Assembly (NCBI RefSeq): GCF_020091585.1
Contig: NZ_CP083582.1
Coordinates: forward strand, 5,652,536 to 5,716,535
Length of the DNA stretch: 64,000 bases
Reading direction: 5' to 3'
Source: Kovacikia minuta CCNUW1
GTDB taxonomy: Bacteria > Cyanobacteriota > Cyanobacteriia > Leptolyngbyales > Leptolyngbyaceae
Under the pieces are notes generated by a model. The model searched no databases, was not told where the DNA came from, and saw only the letters and a program-made list of their open reading frames with translations. Position 1 is the first letter of the stretch; every line of letters begins with the position of its first letter. Below, in pieces: positions 17,372-27,400 of this stretch. Position numbers and translations under genes: made by a program.

Positions 17372-18145
17372 TCACCTACCTCCTTGTTCCTTCTGCATCG
17401 ATGCTTTGACCAGAGGGGTAAGTTTTGCCCGCCAGAAGCGATTGTCGGGAAAGGTTTTGACTCTGGTTAAAACTTCCTGCCATCTGCCCTGGCTGAGCGC
17501 TTTTTGAGAAGCATAGTATTCTGTTTCAGCAATTTTCCAATCTTGCTGCCACTTAGCGATCGTCCCCTGGGCTAAGCGGTAGGAGGAATGATTCGCGGGA
17601 ATGGTCTGGGCAAGGGCGATCGCCCCTTCAAGATTGCCAGCATGGTAGTATTCCGTTGCCTCTGCCAGGGTGTTTGTGCTGCTGTCTGTGGGAGTTGGTC
17701 TGGTTACCTTTGCCAGTTTGGCAGGAAGACAACTGGTTACAGTCAATTCTTTGAAAACCCAACCGTCAAGCGGTCCACTGATTCTAAGCCAACCTTGATT
17801 CTCGTCCACAACCGTTAACTGAGTTCCATTCCGCAGTTTGCCAATGATATTATCTGGAGCAGAAACCGGACTGGAGCGGACATTGAGCGGAGGATTGGGG
17901 TCTGTGGCGATCGTTTTGCACACCATTGAAGATGCAGACCAGGGGGCATGACCTAAACCGGACAGTAGGGAAGGACGAAAGTGCAGAACCAGAGAGGTTA
18001 ACCCTGCCGTTGCAGCAAACAGAGCGACACCCGCCCCAACCAGCAGGGCAGGCTGATGAACCACAGACACCTCCGCGATTCTGTCAACTTTTGATTCCTG
18101 CTTGCCTTTCCCGTCTGCGTTTCCGTGCTTATCTACCCTGGTCAT
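17372..18145 (-). CDS. Membrane-anchored SH3-domain protein
   Basis: 257 residues: a charged cytosolic N-terminus, one transmembrane helix at about 34-56 (LLVGAGVALFAATAGLTSLV), a bacterial SH3 domain at about 85-140 (LNVRSSPVSAPDNIIGKLRNGTQ... WLRISGPLDGWVF), then a helical C-terminal part with TPR-like spacing (EYYHAGNLEGAIALAQTIP and YYASQKALSQGRWQEVL). Bacterial SH3 domains often bind peptidoglycan or partner proteins, so a periplasmic role is likely. It lies between the histidine kinase and dnaX on the same strand without obvious functional linkage. Confidence 0.75.
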   Translation of the reverse strand: MTRVDKHGNADGKGKQESKVDRIAEVSVVHQPALLVGAGVALFAATAGLTSLVLHFRPSLLSGLGHAPWSASSMVCKTIATDPNPPLNVRSSPVSAPDNIIGKLRNGTQLTVVDENQGWLRISGPLDGWVFKELTVTSCLPAKLAKVTRPTPTDSSTNTLAEATEYYHAGNLEGAIALAQTIPANHSSYRLAQGTIAKWQQDWKIAETEYYASQKALSQGRWQEVLTRVKTFPDNRFWRAKLTPLVKASMQKEQGGR

Positions 18146-18313
18146 TTTTCGTTAGACACAGCCCTAATCCCTTAAGTGTAAAGTCTATAGCGCTTGCTTA
18201 ATTCCAGCTTGAGTAGTTTTGCCAGAATTTATCGCCGGGGATGCGGGTAGGGGGCACAGAATCCAGAATAGCTTTCCGCTTCTGGCTCCTGGCTTCTGGC
18301 TCCTGGCTCCAGG

Positions 18314-20410
18314 TCAAAACGGTAAATCCTCGTTGTCGGATTCCATTTCGTCGTCTGCTTCATCTTCTATGTCGCTATCAATGCCTTGCCAGGTGGCGGC
18401 GATCGGTTTTTCGGGTAACGCCTCTGAAGGGATCACCACTGGTTCTACCGGCTCGGCGATCGTTTCCCCGTCAGATAGGTCTACAACCTTGCCTCCAAAA
18501 AACTCAGCAAGTTGTTTGGCTGCGCGGGTTGCCTCGTCTTCCTCCCAGGAACTGCCTGGGGTTGCCGCAGAGGATGGAGTAGGTGGGGGCACTGGATCAG
18601 ACTGAGGCTGCGGTTGATGGTGGGGAGGCTTTTTAGCGGGGGCACGGTTTTGAGAAGGAGTGGCTGGACTGGGAGCAGTAGCCGATGGATTGGATTCATC
18701 CCTGAGTGTGTTCACTCCGGGGCGTCCAGAGTTTGCACCCTGGGTAGATCCCGCTGACCCCAACAATTCCCTGGCTGCCTTTATTTCTGCTGGGGTAGCA
18801 ATTTCCAGGCTTACTTTGATTGGACGCTGGAGGGACTGTTCAAAGGCAGCTTCCAGGTTTGAGATTTTTGTTTTAGCCGTCTTTAACCACTGGTTAATAA
18901 TTCCAATCCGGGCTTCCTGGTCGGTTAACCCCAACAAACAGGCTTGTTGCCGCAACAGGGTTTGGGTAGAGAAGGGTTGCACTTGTTTCAGCGCTTCCTG
19001 CCAGATACCACCCAGCCCAAGGGCAGTATCCATTTCTGGAGCGCCAGGGGAATTGGCAACTACATCCGTTTCCCGATCGACGGCTTCGTCAGGTTCGGGG
19101 TCGGTTAGATGGTGTTCTGCGGGTTTTTCAACGTTGGCAGTCGGGGGGGGTACGGGGGCAGTGGGGGTGGATACTGATGTGACGGGTTGCCTGGGTGGAG
19201 ATGGGCTAGTCGTTGCCGACTGCTTCGCAGAAGTTGCTGTTCCAGCACGAACCAACTGTTGACCATTGGCAACCGTTGCCTGATGGCTACTATCAAGCCG
19301 ATCGCCCCCACTGGTGGCGATCGCCGATGGTAACAGTCCTAGCAACGTGACCTCCAGCCACAGGCGGGGTTGGGTGGTATTTTTTATTTGCACTTCACAG
19401 TTCCGCAGGTGTTGTTGACCCGCCAGAATGGTCGCTGTATCCAAACTTCTGGCAAATTCACAGAGCTGGTTCCAGGTAGAAGGGGTCATTGCTACCAGGT
19501 CACCACGGGTAGGAGCAGTTTTAGCAATCAGCAGATCCCGGTAAAAGCTGCCAAGGTTTTGCAGCACAATCAACGGTTCCCGCCCCCGATCCATCAGGCG
19601 ACGAGTGCTGTCGAGCAGGGTTTCGGGATTGTCCTGACCGATCGCCTCCAGCAAGCTCATCAAATCTCGTTCCGGGACAGATCCAACTAAATCCCAGACT
19701 TTTTCAACCGTCACCTCACCTTCCAGCAGGCTGAGCTGATCCAGCAGGCTTTCGGCATCTCGCAACCCACCCTGGGAAATTTGAGCCACCAGCGTCAGGG
19801 CATCATCTGTGATCGAAATCTTTTCGTGTTGGGCGATCGTCATCAAATGACTGACCATTGGATCGAGGGGAATACGGCGGAAGTCAAACCGCTGGCAGCG
19901 AGAAATAATGGTCGGCAAAACCCGCTGAGGATCAGTTGTCGCCAGCACAAAGACCACATGGGCAGGTGGCTCTTCTAAAGTTTTCAGCAACGCATTAAAT
20001 GCCGCAGTACTGAGCATGTGGCATTCGTCAATCACGTAAACCTTATAGCGACACTGAACTGGAGCAAACTGTGCCCGTTCAATCAGTTCTCGAATGTTAT
20101 CGACCCCTGTATTACTGGCAGCGTCAATTTCGATAATGTCCAGGGCAGACCCGTTTGCGATCGCTCGACAAACCTCACAGACCCCACAGGGCTTCTCCAC
20201 GGGCACCTCACTTTTGAGGCAGTTGAGCGACTTTGCCAAAATTCGCGCACTGGAGGTTTTGCCCGTTCCCCGTGCTCCTGTAAACAGATAGGCGGGCGCA
20301 ATTCGCTGCTGTTGGAGGGCGTGGATCAGCGTCGTGGCGATCGCCTCCTGACCCACCAGATCCGCAAAAGTCTGGGGGCGATACTTATGGTGCAGCGGTT
20401 GATAGTTCAT
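18314..20410 (-). CDS. dnaX: DNA polymerase III subunits gamma/tau
   Basis: 698 residues. The AAA+ clamp-loader ATPase occupies about 1-370: Walker A FTGARGTGKTSSA, a four-cysteine zinc site (CLKSEVPVEKPCGVCEVC), Walker B VIDECHML and the SRC motif SRCQRFDF. A proline/threonine/serine-rich linker follows, then a tau-like helical region (LGGIWQEALKQVQPFSTQ) and an acidic tail. DnaX loads the sliding clamp and couples polymerase and helicase at the replication fork. The ATPase part is continuous, without the intein found in some cyanobacterial dnaX genes. Confidence 0.95.
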   Translation of the reverse strand: MNYQPLHHKYRPQTFADLVGQEAIATTLIHALQQQRIAPAYLFTGARGTGKTSSARILAKSLNCLKSEVPVEKPCGVCEVCRAIANGSALDIIEIDAASNTGVDNIRELIERAQFAPVQCRYKVYVIDECHMLSTAAFNALLKTLEEPPAHVVFVLATTDPQRVLPTIISRCQRFDFRRIPLDPMVSHLMTIAQHEKISITDDALTLVAQISQGGLRDAESLLDQLSLLEGEVTVEKVWDLVGSVPERDLMSLLEAIGQDNPETLLDSTRRLMDRGREPLIVLQNLGSFYRDLLIAKTAPTRGDLVAMTPSTWNQLCEFARSLDTATILAGQQHLRNCEVQIKNTTQPRLWLEVTLLGLLPSAIATSGGDRLDSSHQATVANGQQLVRAGTATSAKQSATTSPSPPRQPVTSVSTPTAPVPPPTANVEKPAEHHLTDPEPDEAVDRETDVVANSPGAPEMDTALGLGGIWQEALKQVQPFSTQTLLRQQACLLGLTDQEARIGIINQWLKTAKTKISNLEAAFEQSLQRPIKVSLEIATPAEIKAARELLGSAGSTQGANSGRPGVNTLRDESNPSATAPSPATPSQNRAPAKKPPHHQPQPQSDPVPPPTPSSAATPGSSWEEDEATRAAKQLAEFFGGKVVDLSDGETIAEPVEPVVIPSEALPEKPIAATWQGIDSDIEDEADDEMESDNEDLPF

Positions 20411-20647
20411 GGCGCTCCAGCAATTCCCTCTCTTCTAGCGTAAGCGACATCAAGATAGAACAGGTGATCTATTATTAATTCTTTCGTAGGTGGTAGGTGG
20501 TAGGGAAAGGCTAAGGGATGACGGATGAAGGATAAAAAGGCATATCCTTTTCCCCTCTCCAGCCAAGTTCTGTTTTCTTTGAGACAAGATAGTAACAGTA
20601 ATCGTTATCCCAAATCAGCCTGTTCCATTTCAGTAGATAGAGAATTT

Positions 20648-21658
20648 ATGCCTTCGTTGGAAACTGCAAATCCGTCGAACAGCGAACATCTGTTGAGCGT
20701 TGCTCCCATGATGGATCGCACCGATCGCCATTTCCGTTACTTCATGCGGCAGATAACTCAACGAACTCTGCTTTATACCGAAATGGTTACCAGTGCGGCG
20801 ATTTTGCATGGCGACAAGAATCGGCTCCTCGACTTTTCTCCTGAAGAAAAACCCCTTGCGCTGCAAGTGGGTGGGGATAACCCTCAGGACTTAGCCGAGT
20901 GCGCCAAAATTGCCGAAGACTGGGGCTACGACGAGATCAATCTGAATGTGGGATGTCCCAGCGATCGGGTTCAGAATGGCAATTTTGGTGCCTGCCTGAT
21001 GCTGCAACCGGAACGGGTGGCAGACTGCGTGGAAGCCATGCTCAAGGTATCTAGTCTTCCGGTTACCGTTAAGCACCGAATTGGGGTGGACGACTGCGAT
21101 CGATTTGAAGATTTAACAAAATTTGTTCAGCTTGTCTCCGAGATGGGTTGTCAGCGATTTACCGTACATGCCCGAAAAGCCTGGCTGAAGGGACTTAGCC
21201 CCAAGGAAAACCGGGAAATTCCACCCCTGCGCTATGAAGCGGTGCATCAACTCAAACAGGCTTTTCCCCATCTGTGGATCGAAATCAATGGCGGCTTTAG
21301 CGATTTGGAACAGGTGCGGCACCAGTTGCGCTCGGTTGACGCCGTGATGATCGGTCGTGCTGCCTACGACAATCCCTATCTCTTTGCCCCGGTCGATCGG
21401 GAATTTTACGGCGAAGAAAAACGCCCCCCCACCCGCAAGCAGGTAGCCGAAACGATGCTGCCCTACATTGATTTTTGGGTAACCAAAGAACTAAAGCTTA
21501 ACAAAATTACCCGCCATATGCTACAGCTGTTTGCTGGACAACCCGGTAGCCGACTATGGAAGCGAATTCTAACCGAAAAGTCCTACAAACCTGGGGCAGG
21601 AGTGGAGGTTGTTCAGGAAGCGTTGAGCAGACTCACCCAGTTTGAAAAAGTTAGCTGA
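20648..21658 (+). CDS. dusA: tRNA-dihydrouridine(20/20a) synthase DusA
   Basis: A flavin-dependent TIM-barrel enzyme reducing uridine in the tRNA D-loop. The N-terminal SVAPMMDRTDRHFRYFMR motif is typical of DusA. The catalytic cysteine lies in NVGCPSDRVQNGNFGACLM, followed by VKHRIGVDD and the phosphate-binding end GGFSDLEQ... VMIGRAAYDNPYLF. I chose ATG 20648 (MPSLETANPS); an in-frame upstream start at 20525 adds 41 residues that lie in a repeat-rich spacer and do not look like protein. It is divergent from dnaX. Confidence 0.92.
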   Translation: MPSLETANPSNSEHLLSVAPMMDRTDRHFRYFMRQITQRTLLYTEMVTSAAILHGDKNRLLDFSPEEKPLALQVGGDNPQDLAECAKIAEDWGYDEINLNVGCPSDRVQNGNFGACLMLQPERVADCVEAMLKVSSLPVTVKHRIGVDDCDRFEDLTKFVQLVSEMGCQRFTVHARKAWLKGLSPKENREIPPLRYEAVHQLKQAFPHLWIEINGGFSDLEQVRHQLRSVDAVMIGRAAYDNPYLFAPVDREFYGEEKRPPTRKQVAETMLPYIDFWVTKELKLNKITRHMLQLFAGQPGSRLWKRILTEKSYKPGAGVEVVQEALSRLTQFEKVS

Positions 21659-21693
21659 TAACTCACGCTCCCTCCCGCCCTCTGCCTTCTTGT

Positions 21694-21936
21694 TTAGTAA
21701 TAGTCCCGTTCAGGTTCTGGCTTTTCAAAATTGGAGGGATCGTACAGATAGCGGGTGATTTCTTCCTCCAAACGATGAATTAAGTAAGCTTCCAAACTAT
21801 TTGTATGTTTGAGTGCTGCCAGATAGCCATCCACATACAGGCGCAGATCGTCGAAGCGATAGCCCCGGTTCCAGAGATCCACCAGGGCATCGCTAAGCCG
21901 CTGGTAGTATCGAATTGTGAGAGTATCCTGCAACAT
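21694..21936 (-). CDS. Small conserved cyanobacterial protein
   Basis: 80 residues, predicted mostly helical: LTIRYYQRLSDALVDLWNRG, then FDDLRLYVDGYLAALKHT and a C-terminal HRLEEEITRYLYDPSNFE. It belongs to a small conserved family that I associate with cyanobacteria (a DUF-level annotation only). No function is known to me. It is convergent with dusA, separated by about 35 bases. Confidence 0.75.
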   Translation of the reverse strand: MLQDTLTIRYYQRLSDALVDLWNRGYRFDDLRLYVDGYLAALKHTNSLEAYLIHRLEEEITRYLYDPSNFEKPEPERDYY

Positions 21937-22395
21937 GTTGGTGTTAAAGATGTTAAAGATGCTAAAACAACCGTAACAACTGAGTTTTAGATGAAACCTC
22001 GGAGCAGGTAGAGTCCCTGAGTATACATAATTGAGCTCGATCGCTCAGCCTTAGTAACTAAAGCGTATAACTCCGGATCGTCATCCTATCAAAACTCGAC
22101 TCCATATTTATTTTAACTTTGGTGTAGTAAGTTCTCCCTCTATCTCAAGATTGTTATGAATTTAATTTTGAAAAGGCAATGTAGCAGGATTCATTCCATT
22201 CAGCCAACGCTTTGCGAAGATTCTCCTAATTCAGGGTTCCCTGCTGACGAGCGCTCCTTTCTTTCTCGCGGCAAAATTTGTTCTAAAAATGCTGCCACTT
22301 AGAAACCCTGAAGAGATAGGGGTAGCAGTGATTACAAACCCGGATTAAAGGCTCTGTTACTTTGTTATCACAAACTTTATGGAACGCATGCCTCC
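21937..22395. other. Promoter region of the response-regulator gene
   Basis: A 460-base AT-rich spacer between divergently read genes. It is free of the simple repeats that fill other spacers. I see no gene in it and no unambiguous operator. It should hold the promoters of both flanking genes. Confidence 0.4.
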
Positions 22396-23179
22396 GTGGG
22401 AGCTTTTTGTATCCAAATTGTTGAGGGTAACCCTCATTTGCGATCGCTGCTAGGCTGGCACTTGCAGCAAGCAGGATATATCGTTCATCAGTCTGCTGAT
22501 CTGCATCAGGCTCGTGAAGTTTACCTACAGCGTCAACCAACCCTGGTTATTCTGGATTCCGAATTACCCGATGGAGACGGCTTGGAGTTTTGCCGCTGGC
22601 TCCATCAGCAACAGCAATCAATGGCTTTTAATGTTGTCGGCTCGCAATTCCGAATCAGATATTGTGGAAGGTCTACGTGCTGGTGCCGATGATTATCTCA
22701 CCAAACCTTTTGGGATGCAGGAATTTCTCGCCAGAGTAGAAGCGCTAACCCGACGAAGTAAAACCACTACGCCCCCTGCGTCGTTGGACTATGGTGACCT
22801 GAAAATTGACCTGGTTCATCGGCGGGTTCGTTTCAAGGGAGATCTGGTCGATTTAACCCCCCAGGAGTTTAGCCTCCTGTATGTGCTGGCTCAAGCTGGG
22901 GGAATGCCATTGAGCCGTTCGGAACTGTTGCGGCGAGCCTGGCCTGATGCGATCGACAATCCCCGCACCGTAGATACCCACGTTCTCTCATTACGAAAAA
23001 AGATCGAAATCGACCCACGCCAACCCAGTCTGATTCAAACGGTTCGCAATGTTGGCTATCGATTCAATCTGGAGCTGCTGACTCCCCCCTCAAATCGCCC
23101 AAAGGATTATCCTGACCATCGCAAATCACTGGCACGCTCTACTGCCCAGATGGTTGTGGGGGAAAGAGGTAGAAGTTAG
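22396..23179 (+). CDS. OmpR-family response regulator, atypical receiver, +1 frameshift
   Basis: The receiver domain is read from GTG 22396: the phospho-acceptor candidate is Asp54 in LVILDSELPDGDG and the conserved lysine is in DDYLTKPFG. The second residue of the usual acidic pair is missing (IVEGNP instead of VEDD/VDDE), so the pocket is atypical. The frame breaks at 22623-22624 (GG for G) and continues as LLMLSARNSESDIVEGLRAG. A winged-helix DNA-binding domain follows (LTPQEFSLLYVLAQAGG, VDTHVLSLRKKIE, VRNVGYRF). NblR, the activator of nblA in Synechococcus elongatus, is also described as an atypical, phosphorylation-independent regulator. The nblA and cpcS genes next door make an NblR-like role plausible, but this is inference. 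Confidence 0.8.
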
Positions 23180-23239
23180 GAGGCAACAGGCAGAACAAAA
23201 GAACGAACATTGATTTGCTTCTGCCTATTGCTTGATGTC

Positions 23240-23417
23240 TTAAACCACACTTTCTTTAAGCAGGTGTTTAATCACATTTTCTTTAACCATTAATTGGCGC
23301 AGCAATTCAAGCAGAAACTCCTGGGCCTGTTCTTGGCTGAGCGTTTTAACCTCGTCCTCGTAAACTTTCAGGTTAAACTTCTGTGTCGAGACTAAGCTCC
23401 AATGGCAATTTATCCAT
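23240..23417 (-). CDS. nblA: NblA-family phycobilisome degradation protein, +1 frameshift
   Basis: Two overlapping frames together encode a 58-residue NblA. The ATG frame gives MDKLPLELSLDTE and stops. The shifted frame gives KFNLKVYEDEV, KTLSQEQAQEFLLELLRQL and MVKENVIKHLLKESVV. Dropping one base within 23381-23390 joins them as LELSLEQKFNLKV, the usual NblA pattern, at the usual length of about 60 residues. NblA binds phycobiliproteins and delivers them to Clp protease during nutrient starvation. A GGTGAG element precedes the ATG. It is convergent with the response regulator and divergent from cpcS. The shift hides it from length-based gene calling. Confidence 0.75.
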
Positions 23418-23658
23418 AATTACTCACCGACCTCATAATTAATTAATGTAACACATGCTTGACAGAATAACCACATTACCAGTTTTGGCTGGTTGTGACT
23501 GTCAGGTCTGGGCTGGTTTTGCCTAAATACAAGGATGGTGCATCTGATACTCAAGCCGCCATCGCCTTATCATGTTTAAGAGTAAGCGCGTTAATATAAC
23601 GGGACATTATCCCAGAGACTTACAAACGCATTGTCAGAAGGAGTAAGAGTTTCGACTT

Positions 23659-24261
23659 ATGGATGCAATGGAGTTTTTTCAATTAAGTACGGGCAAATGG
23701 CGATCGCAACGGATCACCCATCACCTCGCTTTCAAACGCGCTGAATCTGGGGACTCCGAAATCTACGTTGAAGCCCTAGCCCCTGACCATCCCAAAATCG
23801 CTGAAATTTGTCAGCTTCATGAGGTCGATCTAAGCCTGGCGATCGGGAGGGCGTTTGTCTCCTGGGACGGCTCAATGGGATGGGATCGGGAAGATGAAAA
23901 TCACGAAGGGTCTACCGTATTTGTTCTGGTTCCTGACCCAGACGATTCTCGCCAGGGGCGATTGCTGCGGGAAAGGGGTTATGCGGAAATTGTGCCCGTA
24001 ATCGGTCGCTACCACATGGACGACGACAACGGGTTAGTGCTAACAACCGAGTACGAAAGCATGAGTTCGATCGAGCGCTTCTGGTTTGCCAACCCGACCC
24101 TCCGTTTACGCAGCAGCACTGTAAAACGATTTGGTGGTTTCAGTACTGCAACATTCTGTACCGAATTTCGGATGGACGATCATTCTGAGCAGAATTCTGA
24201 CCAGAAGGTTGCTTCTTCCCGGCTTGAATCAGGCAGTCATTTTTCCATGTTGGGCTGGTAA
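23659..24261 (+). CDS. cpcS: CpcS/CpeS-type phycobiliprotein lyase
   Basis: 200 residues of the S-type chromophore lyase family, a lipocalin-like fold that attaches phycocyanobilin to the conserved Cys84-type site of phycobiliprotein subunits. The signature is MEFFQLSTGKWRSQRITHHL at the start, then EVDLSLAIGRAFVSWDGSMGWD, RGYAEIVPVIGRYHMDDDNGLVL, ERFWFANPTLRLRSSTVKRFGG and ATFCTEFRM. The C-terminus ends SMLGW, similar to the family's usual end. The gene is divergent from nblA and shares a 240-base regulatory region with it, coupling phycobilisome building and breakdown in one locus. Confidence 0.92.
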   Translation: MDAMEFFQLSTGKWRSQRITHHLAFKRAESGDSEIYVEALAPDHPKIAEICQLHEVDLSLAIGRAFVSWDGSMGWDREDENHEGSTVFVLVPDPDDSRQGRLLRERGYAEIVPVIGRYHMDDDNGLVLTTEYESMSSIERFWFANPTLRLRSSTVKRFGGFSTATFCTEFRMDDHSEQNSDQKVASSRLESGSHFSMLGW

Positions 24262-24401
24262 AAGGTCCGGCATTTCCTGTTCTATCGCAGGCATCGATCA
24301 TCCAACTTCAGCAATCGGGTTGTTTGGGTTGAGCTTGGGGAGTTCCGCTGCTTTCGGAATAGAATCCCGATTTGATGCCCAGCGTTCTCGTCAATACTTT
24401 A

Positions 24402-24436
24402 GTGGGGTAGGTCAGCGCCAGCATAACCGACCCCAC
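24402..24436. terminator. Hairpin between convergent cpcS and glsF
   Basis: GTGGGGT(A)GGT pairs with ACC(G)ACCCCAC around a 13-base loop, midway between two convergent genes. No long T-run is present, so it may be a palindromic repeat serving as a bidirectional terminator. Confidence 0.4.
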
Positions 24437-24460
24437 CGGTTTCTTCCTACCTCCGCATCC

Positions 24461-27400
24461 TTATTGCACCGGAGTCAAAACCTTTTCTGCTGCCGCATTT
24501 GGGTTGGCTTCAGGGGAATCTTTTTCCGATGGTGGCACAACTTGCCAGAACTTGGGCAGGTAGTCCGACCAGTTTGCCAGGATTGTTTTGGCTTTCTGGC
24601 TACCCGTGCGATCGGCGTGCAGGACAATTAGTTCCTTCAGTTGCTGTTCCCCAGCGGGGGTAATCACCCGTTGGGTTTTGACAATCTCCGGATTAACTTT
24701 TGCTGGAAAACTGCCGTCCTCATCTAGGAAGTACGCCAACCCTCCAGTCATGCCAGCGCCAATGTTGCGTCCAGTATTGCCTAAGACCACAATTACGCCA
24801 CCCGTCATGTATTCGCAGCAATGGTCTCCCGCACCTTCGACCACTGCCTGTGCCAGGGAATTGCGAACCGCGAACCGTTCTCCCGCCTGCCCATTTGCCA
24901 CCAAAACACCCCCGGTCGCACCGTAGAGGCAGGTGTTCCCAACAATGACGTTTTGAGCAGGATCATAGGCAGCATCCTGGGGCGGCTTGATGATGATTTC
25001 ACCCCCATGCATGCCTTTACCGACATAATCATTCGCTTCACCCACCAGGTTCAGGATCATGCCAGGCAGGTTAAATGCACCAAAGCTTTGACCCACTGCT
25101 CCCCGAACGTTCAGGGTAATTTGTCCACCAAAGCCATTGTTGCCGTACTGTTGGGCGATCGCGCCTGCCAGTCTGGCTCCAAGCGTGCGATCGGTATTGA
25201 CCACATCGACGGTTTTGCTGACATTGGTTTGGTTTTGAATCGCTGCTTGAATATCTGGATCGGCAAGGAGATGGTCATCCAGGACAAAGCCGTTGGTATG
25301 AACTTCTTCATGCTCAAGCCAGGAGCGGTCTTCACGGGTGTTGGGCAAATGGGTCAAACAATCCAGATTGAGGGATTGGGTTTTGGTGAGGGTAACTCCT
25401 GTCCGTACTGTCAGCAGGTCTGCCCGTCCAATGATTTCGTTGAGCGATCGATAGCCAAGTTTTGCCATCAGCGATCGCGCTTCTTCGGCAATAAAGAAGA
25501 AGAAGTTGACCACATGCTCAGGGATGCCTGTAAACCGCTTCCGCAGTTCCTCCTTCTGGCTGGCAACCCCAACCGGACAATTGTTGGTATGGCAAATGCG
25601 GGCCATGATGCAACCTTCCGAAATCATGGCAATGGAACCAAAGCCAAATTCCTCGCCGCCCATGAGGGCAGCCATAATCACATCCCAGCCAGTTTTGATG
25701 CCACCGTCCACCCGCAGAATGACGCGATCGCGCAGTTGGTTTTCTAGCAGCACCCGATGCACTTCCGTCAAGCCCAACTCCCAAGGGCTACCAGCATGTT
25801 TGATCGAGCTGAGGGGTGATGCCCCGGTGCCGCCATCGTGACCCGAAATCTGGATAATATCGGCATTTGCCTTCGCAACGCCAGCGGCGATCGTGCCGAT
25901 TCCCACTTCTGCCACCAGTTTGACCGAAACCTGCGCCCTGGGGTTAATTTGATGCAGGTCAAAGATCAGTTGCGCCAGATCTTCGATCGAATAAATGTCG
26001 TGGTGGGGCGGGGGAGAAATCAGCGTCACACCTGGCTTAGAGCGACGCAGCATGGCGATGTAGGGGCTAACCTTGGGACCCGGAAGTTGCCCTCCTTCTC
26101 CTGGCTTGGCTCCCTGAGCCATCTTAATTTCTACCTGTCTGGCATTGATCAGGTACTCTGGGGTGACCCCAAAGCGCCCCGACGCCACCTGTTTAATCGC
26201 TGAACTCGCCGTATCTCCATTCCGCAGTCCCTTTAGGTGTGGCAACTGGGGTGAGTGCCCGGTTTCGTCCACATCGCTGAGTACCTGGAAGCGGATCGGA
26301 TCTTCGCCGCCCTCGCCAGAATTGGACTTACCGCCAATCCGGTTCATGGCGATCGCCAGGGTTTCGTGGGCTTCCCGTGACAGTGCCCCCAGCGACATTC
26401 CCCCGGTGCAGAAACGTTTGACAATTTCTGCTGCGGGTTCCACTTCCTCCAGGGGAATTGAAGGGCGATCGCTCCTGAAGCTGAGCAAATCCCGTAGAGC
26501 TGTGAGCGGACGCTCCTCCAGATATTTTTGATACAGCGCGTAATGGTCATGGCTCTTATTTGCCACTGCCTTGTGTAGGTACTTCGCCATTTCCGGGCTG
26601 TTCATGTGATATTCTCCGCCCGGACGATAGTTAACAAAACCGAAGTTCTCTAGTTTCTTCCCTGTCAATTCTGGAAAGGCGCGGCTATGAAAGGACAAAA
26701 CTTCCTGCGCCAATTCCGCCACACTGAGACCGCCCAACCGGGAAGCGGTACCCGCAAAGCCCAATTGCAACAGGTCAGACCCAATCCCGATCGCCTCAAA
26801 AATCTGGGCACCGTGGTAGCTGGACAGCAGCGAGATTCCCATTTTAGACAGGATCTTGAGTAAGCCATCTTCGATCGCCTTGCGGAAGTTTGCCTGTGCC
26901 GTTGCCAGCGAAATGGATTTCAGTTTGCCCCGCTCCATGAAGCTCTTTGTCTTTGGATCTGCCCACCACTGCCGCACCGTTTCCAATGCCAAATAGGGAC
27001 AAACCGCACTGGCTCCATAGCCAATTAGACAGGCAAAATGGTGCGTACTCCAGCACTGGGCAGTGTCAGCAATTAGTGATGCCTTCATTCGCAATCCCTG
27101 GCGGATCAGGTGGTGGTGGACAGCTCCGATCGCCAAAAGGGGTGGAATATAGCTACACTCCGCATCCAGACCCGGTTGATCGCCCGCATGGTTCAGCCGA
27201 TCGCTCAAAATGAGAATTTTCTTACCAGAACGCACCGCTGACGCTGCCTGCTGACAGAGATGGGTGACTGCCCGCTGCAAGCCATCCGGACCATCCGCCA
27301 CCCCAAATAGGGTAGACAGATCCGCCGTTTCAAAACCAGACTGGCGCACCTGCTCCAACTCCCCATCCCCCAAAATAGGAGATACCAGCTTCAGCAGATG

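Noticed and set aside
18314-20410. Intein in dnaX
   Set aside because: The ATPase domain is continuous through the P-loop, zinc and SRC motifs, so no intein is present.
24821-25747. Plus-strand frame of 308 codons inside glsF
   Set aside because: Antisense to strongly conserved Fd-GOGAT; the composition is that of a shadow frame.
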